From positions 1 to 5,756 of the forward strand of contig JACRHY010000038.1 of assembly GCA_016215765.1 (NCBI GenBank): a DNA stretch of 5,756 bases, read 5' to 3'. The DNA comes from Parcubacteria group bacterium (lineage in GTDB: Bacteria > Patescibacteriota > Minisyncoccia > UBA6257 > JACRHY01). The position numbers and the translations under genes were made by a program. Shown piece after piece: positions 1 to 5,617 of this stretch (its first letter is position 1; each line of letters begins with the position of its first letter). A model generated the notes under the pieces. That model made no database searches. It was given only the letters and a program-made list of their open reading frames with translations, and had not been told where the DNA came from.

Positions 1-989
1 AAGCTCCCGCTTTTTTTCATTTTCAAATGGTCGTAAGCCGCCGCTTCGGCGACGCGGCCGGTCGGCGTCCGGCTGAGCAATCCGACGCTCATCAGGTACG
101 GCTCGTAAACGTCCTCAATAGTTCCCCGCTCTTCATTGAGAGCCGCCGCCAGCGCGCTGACGCCGACCGGTCCGCCGTTAAACTTCGCGATAATCGCTTC
201 AAGCAGTTGCCTGTCGGCCGGCTCAAGGCCGAGTTCGTCTATTCCCAAAAAATCCAGCGCGTCTTCGGCGATTCCGACGGTTATTTTGCCGGCGGCGTTT
301 ATTTCCGCGAAATCGCGCGCCCGCTTCAAAAGCCGGTTGGCGACCCGCGGCGTAAAGCGGGAAGCCCGCGCCAAAACATTCGTCGCTTCCCCGTCGATAT
401 CAACGCCCAAAAGCCGCGCCGACCGTTTCAAAATTTCTTCAATATCGCTCAAATCGTAATAATCCAGCTTGAAAGTCGCCCCGAAACGCGACCGCAAGGG
501 AGCCGAAATCAAACTCATTTTCGTCGTCGCCATCACCAGAGTAAACGGCGGCAAATCAAGCGAAATCGCCCGCGCGCCCGGCCCTTTGCCGATAATAATG
601 TGAAGTTTCCGGTTTTCCATCGCCGGATAAAGCACCTCTTCAATTGTTTTATTGATGCGATGCGCCTCATCAATGAAAAGCAGGTCGTTTTCTTCCAAGC
701 TGCTTAAAATCGCCGCCAGATCGCCGGCCTTGTCCAAAGCCGGACCGGAAGTGATCCGCAATCGCGCCCCCATTTCTTTGGCGACTAAATACGCCAAGGT
801 TGTTTTACCGAGTCCCGCTTGGCCGTAAAACATCAAATGATCGCTCGGCTCGCTCCGCCTTTTCGCGGCTTCCAAAATAACGTTCAAGTTTTTTTTGACG
901 TTCTCCTGACCGATATATTCGTCCCATCCGCCCGGACGCAGAGCCAGATCTACTTCGTTTCCCGCGGAGGGCTGTTTTAAATTAGTCAT
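1..989 (-). CDS. ruvB: Holliday junction branch-migration ATPase RuvB (3' end off the window)
   Basis: RuvB is the hexameric AAA+ motor that, with RuvA, drives branch migration of Holliday junctions during recombination and repair in the cytoplasm. I translated the minus strand from ATG 989-987: 329 codons stay open to the left edge, against about 336 in E. coli, so only a few C-terminal residues are missing. Visible in order: the RuvB N-terminal signature LRPGGWDEYIGQ (17-28), Walker A GQAGLGKTT (56-64), TSGPALDKAGDLAAIL, Walker B LLFIDEAHR with D107/E108, YPAMEN (121-126), GKGPGARAI, sensor region MATTK (153-157) and PLRSRFG (164-170). The C-terminal winged helix contains GPVGVSALAAALNEERGTIE, EPYL and RTPTGRV (about 255-315). 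Several motif positions differ from textbook RuvB (GQAG for GPPG, DEAHR for DEIHR, ATTKM for ATTRA). No Shine-Dalgarno is seen before the start. ruvA and ruvC are not in the window. The identification is secure. Confidence 0.95.
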   Translation of the reverse strand, partial: MTNLKQPSAGNEVDLALRPGGWDEYIGQENVKKNLNVILEAAKRRSEPSDHLMFYGQAGLGKTTLAYLVAKEMGARLRITSGPALDKAGDLAAILSSLEENDLLFIDEAHRINKTIEEVLYPAMENRKLHIIIGKGPGARAISLDLPPFTLVMATTKMSLISAPLRSRFGATFKLDYYDLSDIEEILKRSARLLGVDIDGEATNVLARASRFTPRVANRLLKRARDFAEINAAGKITVGIAEDALDFLGIDELGLEPADRQLLEAIIAKFNGGPVGVSALAAALNEERGTIEDVYEPYLMSVGLLSRTPTGRVAEAAAYDHLKMKKSGS

Positions 990-1040
990 CTGTGTTAAAA
1001 TGTTTTTCTTGTTTTTGCGTTTTTCGCCGAAACGGGTGTC

Positions 1041-1071
1041 ATTATACGATATAATATGGATGTATTGACAA
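1041..1071 (-). promoter_or_regulatory. candidate ruvB promoter
   Basis: Read on the minus strand, a perfect TATAAT lies at 1046-1041 and a TTGTCA at 1071-1066, separated by 19 bp, slightly longer than the optimal 17. Transcription would begin near 1034, giving a leader of about 45 nt before the ruvB ATG at 989. The -35 overlaps the -35 of the opposite promoter. Motif match only. Confidence 0.45.
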
Positions 1072-1093
1072 ACAAACTTTTTTATGCTACCAT
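1065..1093 (+). promoter_or_regulatory. sigma70-type promoter of the structured RNA
   Basis: A perfect TTGACA (1065-1070) is followed after exactly 17 bp by TACCAT (1088-1093), a 4/6 match to TATAAT. The expected start is A1100, just ahead of the structured segment and far from any plus-strand protein gene. This is the main reason to read the region as a transcribed RNA. Confidence 0.6.
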
Positions 1094-1099
1094 TTCCGC

Positions 1100-1320
1100 A
1101 CTAAGTATGGTGGATGGTGCGACGCGCGAAAGCGCGAAATAAACCGAATAAAGAGCGCGTATCTCTGTGGGTCCTCGGAATTTTTTCCAGAATTAGGACA
1201 GTCTGGCTTCGGCTGGACTACTCCTCGAAAAAATTCTAATCTCTTTTGAATTTTAATTCAAAAGGGCACGCATCGCTTCACCGCGAACAAACCCACAGAG
1301 ATACGCGCTCTTTATTTATC
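1100..1320 (+). ncRNA. structured non-coding RNA, family not identified
   Basis: Seen in the sequence: (1) bases 1148-1173 and 1291-1316 are perfect reverse complements, a 26-bp helix enclosing 117 nt. (2) 1123-1136 form CGCGC-GAAA-GCGCG, a GNRA tetraloop. (3) 1201-1218 form a 7-bp stem with two wobbles closed by the canonical C(UUCG)G tetraloop. (4) 1243-1264 form a 9-bp hairpin with loop TTTA. (5) 1108-1121 can pair with 1269-1283. (6) An A/T-rich pair of tracts, near 1180-1189 and at 1227-1236, can close a stem around the UUCG hairpin. Tetraloop identity holds only on the plus strand, fixing the orientation and agreeing with the upstream TTGACA promoter. T-rich sequence (1311-1325) follows the 3' arm and may end transcription. 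A long rod with a hairpin in the 3' side of a central loop recalls 6S RNA, but I see no diagnostic 6S, SRP, tmRNA or RNase P sequence. A folded MITE is the main alternative. Confidence 0.6.
1148..1316. repeat. perfect 26-bp inverted repeat with 117-bp interior
   Basis: Left arm 1148-1173 (begins AATAAAGAGCGCGTATCTCT) and right arm 1291-1316 match without a mismatch. Pairing stops at both outer ends (G1147 against T1317). No clear target-site duplication flanks the arms. I interpret them as the closing helix of the RNA rather than transposon ends, but terminal inverted repeats of a small non-autonomous element remain possible. Confidence 0.85.
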
Positions 1321-1328
1321 TTTATCCA

Positions 1329-1356
1329 TTTTTCATTATCGTTTTTTCATTATCGT
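1329..1356. repeat. 14-bp tandem duplication
   Basis: TTTTTCATTATCGT occurs twice head to tail (1329-1342 and 1343-1356) without mismatch. A partial third match (TTTTTCATT) lies at 1370-1378 and runs over the stop codon of the pilB-like gene. It fills the gap between the RNA locus and the convergent gene end; no function is evident. Confidence 0.8.
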
Positions 1357-1373
1357 TTGTTTGCCATTATTTT

Positions 1374-3047
1374 TCATTCCCGCCATCGCAAGGGACCGGT
1401 CAGCCGCTCCACCTCATCAAAGGTAGTTACGCCGACAATCGCTTTTAAAATTCCGTCCTCCTGCATTGTCGTCATTCCCTGCTTGAAAGCGAGTTTTTCC
1501 ACGTCCAATTCGGTCGGCTCTTTGGCGATCAATTCTTCAACGGCGGGATCTATCAGCAAAAGCTCGTAAATCGCCACCCGTCCGCGATAGCCGAAATTAT
1601 TGCATTGTTCACAGCCCTTCGGAGAAAAAATCTTCGCTTCTTTATAATCGTCGTGATTTACCCGCGGCGGCAGAGCGGCGACGAATTTTCCGATTTTTTT
1701 CTTCAAATCGGCGCCGATTTCCGCCGGAACGCGGCAGTTTTGGCAAAGACGCCTGACCAAACGCTGGGCAATGACGAGATTCATGGAGGGAGCGATAATG
1801 GAAGGCCGGACGCCGAGATCTATAAGACGGGGAATGGCTCCGACGGCCGAATTGGCGTGAAGGGTGGAAAAAACCAGATGGCCGGTCAGCGCCGAATGCA
1901 TGGCGATTTCCGCCGTCTCCAAATCGCGGATTTCACCGACCAGAATAATGTCCGGATCTTGCCTCAAAATGGAGCGCAGGCCGTTGGCGAAAGTGTAGCC
2001 GGCCTCGGCATTCACCTGCGTCTGCTCAATTCCTTCAAGATGATATTCAATGGGGTCTTCTATCGTTATGATTTTGCTTTCCGGCTCGTAAACCGTCTGT
2101 AAAAAAGTGTAGAGAGTCGTCGTTTTTCCCGATCCCGTCGGGCCGGTGTTGAGAATCATCCCGTTGGGTTTGTTCAACTCTTCCGTAACGATTTTCAGAT
2201 CATCGCTCCGCAATCCGAGATCGGCGAGAGTAACGTGAATGCCGGCCGGATCCAGAATGCGCAGCACGATGGTTTCGCCGAATTCGGACGGAATGACGGA
2301 GGTGCGAATTTCAATTTCCGCTTTGCCGGCGCCGATAGTGAAACGGCCGTCCTGCGCTTCGTCGTGAATGTTTATTTTTAAATTGGAAAGCAGTTTAATG
2401 CGGGTAACCAGCGATTCGTAAGCGGCGGTCTGGATTTCCGCCGCTTCGTGCAGCAAGCCGTCCATGCGCAGGCGAAAATCGGCCTTTTCGGCGGAGGGTT
2501 CAAGGTGAATGTCGGAAGCGTGGTTAGCCAACGCGCCCGCGAGAACGATTTCCAGAATCTGGGAAACGTACGGGCTTTTAAATTCGGCGATCGCTTTTTT
2601 CAGATCGGGCAAACTCTTCAGCGTTTTGGCCAGTTCGTCAATGCGCCCCTGGGCGATGTCCACCCGACCAGTGATGCCCTCCTCTCTTTTAACGACAAAG
2701 CGATAAAATCCGAAAGCGTATTCCAGACCGCTCGCGGAAACGACGCTGACCGTCGGGATAAAATCGCGCTTTTTCAAATTTTCAACGATGGCTTGCGCTT
2801 TCGGCAAAGAAGGATCAATAACCGCCACCCCCAATTCTTTTCCCGCCGCCTGAAAAGAAACCAGCCGCGCTTCCCGCGCTTCTTTTTCGTCAACGAGCGC
2901 CAGGGCGTCCACGTCAATGGGAATTTTTGTCAAATCAAGATAGGGCAGTTTGCAACCGGCGGCGGCGCGCCGGGCTTCCCGTTCTTCAGCGGCGCGCCTC
3001 TGCCGCGCCAGCTGTTCTGCAAGGGGAATCATCTTGACTTGAACCAT
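1374..3047 (-). CDS. pilB: PilB/GspE-family type IV pilus assembly (type II secretion) ATPase
   Basis: This is a hexameric cytoplasmic ATPase powering pilin polymerisation at the inner-membrane base of a type IV pilus or related fibre. The 557 residues are near the usual PilB length. A charged helix (about 9-30) precedes one MshEN/T2SSE_N-type half-domain (LPYLDLTKIPIDVDALALV from 34, AVIDPS at 75-80); the RLG-type first half that carries the c-di-GMP motif in MshE is not seen. The core has HASDIHLEP (176-184), Walker A GPTGSGKT (302-309), Asp box ITIEDPIEY (327-335), Walker B ILVGEIRD with E372, and His box TGHLVFSTLHAN (388-399). Paired cysteines C435/C438 and C479/C482 form the zinc site typical of PilB/GspE and absent from PilT. 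An in-frame TGA three codons upstream limits the start to ATG 3047 or the internal ATG six codons in; neither has a good Shine-Dalgarno. No pilin, PilC, PilM or prepilin peptidase gene is in the window, so PilB versus GspE is a family-level call. Confidence 0.92.
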   Translation of the reverse strand: MVQVKMIPLAEQLARQRRAAEEREARRAAAGCKLPYLDLTKIPIDVDALALVDEKEAREARLVSFQAAGKELGVAVIDPSLPKAQAIVENLKKRDFIPTVSVVSASGLEYAFGFYRFVVKREEGITGRVDIAQGRIDELAKTLKSLPDLKKAIAEFKSPYVSQILEIVLAGALANHASDIHLEPSAEKADFRLRMDGLLHEAAEIQTAAYESLVTRIKLLSNLKINIHDEAQDGRFTIGAGKAEIEIRTSVIPSEFGETIVLRILDPAGIHVTLADLGLRSDDLKIVTEELNKPNGMILNTGPTGSGKTTTLYTFLQTVYEPESKIITIEDPIEYHLEGIEQTQVNAEAGYTFANGLRSILRQDPDIILVGEIRDLETAEIAMHSALTGHLVFSTLHANSAVGAIPRLIDLGVRPSIIAPSMNLVIAQRLVRRLCQNCRVPAEIGADLKKKIGKFVAALPPRVNHDDYKEAKIFSPKGCEQCNNFGYRGRVAIYELLLIDPAVEELIAKEPTELDVEKLAFKQGMTTMQEDGILKAIVGVTTFDEVERLTGPLRWRE

Positions 3048-3065
3048 TTGGAATCATTTAATCCC

Positions 3066-3156
3066 AAACGCGCGCCCCTTACAAGTTGATAACTATTAAA
3101 TAGAAACGCGCGGTCCTACAAACCTGCCTGCCGGCAGGCAGGCAGGACCGAGGGGC
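3066..3156. repeat. nested inverted repeat around a CCTGCC/GGCAGG palindrome
   Basis: The core CCTGCCTGCCGGCAGGCAGG (3123-3142) is a perfect 20-bp palindrome and is followed by one more CAGG unit. Around it, CGGTCCT (3111-3117) pairs with AGGACCG (3144-3150), and further out GCCCCT (3074-3079) pairs with AGGGGC (3151-3156). The left side also has a direct repeat, AAACGCGCG at 3066-3074 and 3104-3112. It resembles a REP-type extragenic palindrome. From general knowledge I associate this CCTGCC/GGCAGG motif with Parcubacteria-type genomes; I cannot count copies here. It sits between divergent genes, where a pilB promoter would be expected. Confidence 0.75.
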
Positions 3157-3171
3157 ATAATTTACAGGGGC

Positions 3172-3200
3172 TTGACATTTTCGCTATCTTTTAGTATTAT
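3172..3200 (+). promoter_or_regulatory. strong sigma70-type promoter of the surface-protein gene
   Basis: A perfect TTGACA (3172-3177), a 17-bp spacer and TATTAT (3195-3200, 5/6 match) form a near-consensus promoter. The expected start is about A3207, giving a leader of about 118 nt to the ATG at 3325. It is the strongest promoter-like site in the window and fits high expression of an envelope protein. Confidence 0.75.
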
Positions 3201-3227
3201 CACGCGAGTTTTTAGTCATGGCATAAC

Positions 3228-3242
3228 GGGGGGTAATCCCCC
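3228..3242 (+). promoter_or_regulatory. small GC hairpin in the mRNA leader
   Basis: GGGGG (3228-3232), loop GTAAT, CCCCC (3238-3242) lie about 20 nt downstream of the predicted transcription start. No U-run follows, so it is not an intrinsic terminator. A 5' stabilising hairpin is the simplest reading; I do not recognise a riboswitch. Confidence 0.45.
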
Positions 3243-3324
3243 TCTCAATTGCTTTCTTTGCCGAAAACGCGGAGAACGCAAATTTGGAAGAAAAGGACGA
3301 ATAAATAATTAAAATAAAAAAAAT

Positions 3325-5568
3325 ATGAAAAAAATCATTAATTTCGGAATTGCCTCGGTGGCGATTGTTCTGACCGGCTTGGTCGGGCTGGTTTTGATCG
3401 CCCCGACCGCCAGCGCCCAGACGCCGTCCCCGACGTTCAATAACGACTGGCAGGATTATAAAACCCTGCGGGTTTCCAATTACACGAAGAATCCCAATTC
3501 TTCAACCAATTGGACGACGACCGTTTACGCCGACAACGGTGACGTCATCAGTTTTATGATTTATTACCACAACACCGTTTCCGGCTCAACCGCCGGTGAC
3601 ACCCGGGTTCGCGTTTCTTTCCCGACCGGATACGGCGCCTCCATCACTCCGAGCGCGACGCTTTGGGCGCAAAACGCCAATCCCCTCGGCGACACCGCCT
3701 ATGTCGTCTCAAACGCCGTGTCCCAGCGATTGGAATACGAGGCCGGCTCAACGCGTTTTTATCCCAATCAAAACAGCGCGACGTCCCAGCCCCTTCCGTA
3801 CGGCCAGAACGGCAGTGAAATCGTCAGCGCCAACGGATTGCGAATCGGCGACATCGCCGGCGGCTGGCCGACTCAAGGATACGTCGTTTTCCGCGCACGC
3901 CTGATTCCGGAAACGATCGCTGTGCCGACCGTCGTTCCGACCGTCACTTTGAATTCCAATCCTTCGCAGATTACTCCGGGCCAGAACGCGACGCTCAGCT
4001 GGTCTTCCGCCAACGCGACTTCCTGCTCGGCTTCCGGCGGCTGGTCGGGATCAAAATCGCTCTCGGGATCGGAAATCGTTTATCCTTCGGTAACGACTTC
4101 TTACGTTCTGACCTGCTCGGGAACGGGCGGACAGGCGTCTACCCAGGCGACGGTAACCGTTTCCGGCAATCCCGCCGTCAGCATTAATCAGCGCGTGGAG
4201 AACGTCAGCTACCCGAACGGCGGCTCAACTTCAAACAACGCTTGGCCGGGAAATACCCTGCGCTACATCTTTGACATTACCAACACCGGCAATGCCGCGC
4301 TTTCCAACGTTGAACTCGGCGATTATCTTTCTTCCAATCTGGAATTTCTTTCGGCGACGAACGGCGGTTACTATAACTCTTCGCAGAACCGTGTCGTCTG
4401 GAATCCGGGAACCTTGACCGCCGGCGCGTCGGTTAATTCCCTTTCCTTCACCGCCCGCGTCAAAGGAGGCGCGACGGGAAATTATCAAATAACCAACCGC
4501 GGCCAGCTGACTTCCAATCTTGTTTCGGCCGAATCCAATCAGGTGACGACCGCCGTTCTCGCGCCGCAGGTTTCCGTCAGCGTTTCGGCCAATCGGACGG
4601 ACATTCTGCCGGGAGGCGAGGTTGTTTACTACGTCTCCATTCTCAACAACGGCTCTTCGCCGGCCACCGACGTTACCGCGACCGTCACTCTGCCTTTCGG
4701 TTTGACGATCATTGAGGCCCCGGGCGCTTCAACGATCAGTGGCAATGTCATTTCCTATCGTTTTCCGATTATTGTCGCGGGCAGCCGGCAGGACATCACC
4801 ATCCGGACCAGGGCGCTTAGCGGACTGAATCCCTATTCCATCCTCGTTGTTCGGGTGGATGTTTCTTCCAGGGACAACGGCGCCGGCGCAATTTCCAACG
4901 CTTCCAATTCCTATTCTTTGACGGTAAGAAACGGCGCGTCGGTTCCCTTTGTGCCCAACATTATTCCGCCCGTTTACGTTCCGCCGACCGCGAACGCGAA
5001 CGTGCCGAGCGACCAATTGCCGCAAATCAATCTGGTTCTGCAGGCCAATCCGGATCGCGTCAAAGCCGGCGAAGAGGTTAGCTACGCTCTGGCCGCCGTC
5101 AACGGCGGAAGGGGAATCGCCAAAAATGTTTCCGTTAAAATAGAAATCCCCGACGAAATGACGGTTGTTGAATCGGGCGACGGCTTCACGCCGAACGGAA
5201 GCGGATTCTCTTACAATCTCGGCGATCTGAACGCCAATATCGGCAAGGCGATCGCTTTCAAGCTGAAGACCTCCAAAGATCTGAAAAATGAAAATTATCT
5301 GACGGTGACGGCGACGGCTTCCTACGCCGACAAAAACGGCGCCGTCCAGCCGGAGATCGCCACCGCGGCGACGATTGTCGCCGAAGGACCGCGAACGCTG
5401 ACCGCCCTGCTGTCGGATATTTTTTCCGGAATCTTCACTACCGCCGCGAGACTGATCTTCCTCATTATCGCCGTCCTGACGCTCATCGCCTACTTCTTGA
5501 ACCGCAGATACGCTTTCGTCGGCAACGGCCGGAAAGAAGCCAAGGAAGTCGCTGTGCCGCTCGCCTAA
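3325..5568 (+). CDS. exported surface protein with Ig-like and DUF11-type repeats and a C-terminal membrane anchor
   Basis: A 747-residue envelope protein, probably anchored in the cytoplasmic membrane and exposed outside. A Sec signal peptide (1-31) has KK at the N-terminus, a hydrophobic core IASVAIVLTGLVGLVLIA and an ASA|Q cleavage site. Residues 32-195 form a beta-rich region I do not recognise. An Ig-like domain (about 205-279) has PTVTLNSNPSQITPGQNATL, a W-S-S-A-N-A-T-S-C motif and cysteines C234/C264 that could bond. Three DUF11/CARDB-like modules follow (about 284-410, 413-535 and 567-686), each with a D/N-x-LPGG/AGEEVSY or WPGNTLRYIF start, N-N-G or N-T-G turn and N-V-x-V/L strand; a proline-rich linker (540-554) separates the last two. 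A transmembrane helix (about 707-725) precedes a short basic tail starting NRRY; there is no LPXTG. ATG 3325 is chosen because an in-frame TAA lies five codons upstream. Its leader is A-rich with no nearby Shine-Dalgarno. A role in adhesion or as a cell-wall or pilus accessory is inference. Confidence 0.88.
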   Translation: MKKIINFGIASVAIVLTGLVGLVLIAPTASAQTPSPTFNNDWQDYKTLRVSNYTKNPNSSTNWTTTVYADNGDVISFMIYYHNTVSGSTAGDTRVRVSFPTGYGASITPSATLWAQNANPLGDTAYVVSNAVSQRLEYEAGSTRFYPNQNSATSQPLPYGQNGSEIVSANGLRIGDIAGGWPTQGYVVFRARLIPETIAVPTVVPTVTLNSNPSQITPGQNATLSWSSANATSCSASGGWSGSKSLSGSEIVYPSVTTSYVLTCSGTGGQASTQATVTVSGNPAVSINQRVENVSYPNGGSTSNNAWPGNTLRYIFDITNTGNAALSNVELGDYLSSNLEFLSATNGGYYNSSQNRVVWNPGTLTAGASVNSLSFTARVKGGATGNYQITNRGQLTSNLVSAESNQVTTAVLAPQVSVSVSANRTDILPGGEVVYYVSILNNGSSPATDVTATVTLPFGLTIIEAPGASTISGNVISYRFPIIVAGSRQDITIRTRALSGLNPYSILVVRVDVSSRDNGAGAISNASNSYSLTVRNGASVPFVPNIIPPVYVPPTANANVPSDQLPQINLVLQANPDRVKAGEEVSYALAAVNGGRGIAKNVSVKIEIPDEMTVVESGDGFTPNGSGFSYNLGDLNANIGKAIAFKLKTSKDLKNENYLTVTATASYADKNGAVQPEIATAATIVAEGPRTLTALLSDIFSGIFTTAARLIFLIIAVLTLIAYFLNRRYAFVGNGRKEAKEVAVPLA

Positions 5569-5579
5569 CGGCAAACCGG

Positions 5580-5617
5580 CAACCAAAATCCCCCGTTAAA
5601 GCGGGGGATTTTGGTTG
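5580..5617. terminator. 16-bp hairpin, likely terminator
   Basis: 5580-5595 and 5602-5617 pair perfectly over 16 bp, with a TTAAAG loop and a CCCCCG/CGGGGG inner half. It begins 12 nt after the stop of the surface-protein gene. No separate U-run follows, but the outer part of the 3' arm is ATTTTGGTTG. The symmetric A/T-rich outer stem could act in both directions, between this gene and the convergent transposase. Confidence 0.65.

Noticed and set aside
27..707. Long plus-strand open frames opposite ruvB
   Set aside because: They are antisense shadows; the minus strand encodes unmistakable RuvB motifs across the same bases and the shadow peptides are arginine/proline-rich without domains.
1148..1316. 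Reading the 26-bp inverted repeat as a MITE or IS remnant
   Set aside because: No target duplication is apparent and canonical RNA tetraloops lie in one orientation downstream of a promoter, so an RNA is preferred; not fully excluded.
1374..3047. PilT (retraction ATPase) as the identity
   Set aside because: The N-terminal T2SSE_N/MshEN-type region and the CxxC...CxxC zinc site are features of PilB/GspE, not PilT.
1605..3089. Plus-strand open frames opposite the PilB-like gene
   Set aside because: Antisense shadows of a gene with complete Walker A, Walker B and zinc motifs; no family resemblance and no promoter or ribosome site.
3060..3122. Minus-strand promoter for pilB
   Set aside because: The best pair on the minus strand (TTGTAG with TAATAG, 17-bp spacing) matches consensus at only 3/6 in each box, too weak to list.
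3218..3226. ATG-GCA-TAA mini-frame in the leader of the surface-protein gene
   Set aside because: Two codons with no ribosome site; such a triplet series is common by chance.
4231..5586. Minus-strand open frames opposite the surface-protein gene (longest 285 codons)
   Set aside because: Composition (R/G/N-rich) is that expected from the reverse complement of a GC-rich coding frame; the plus-strand product has a signal peptide, repeats and anchor.
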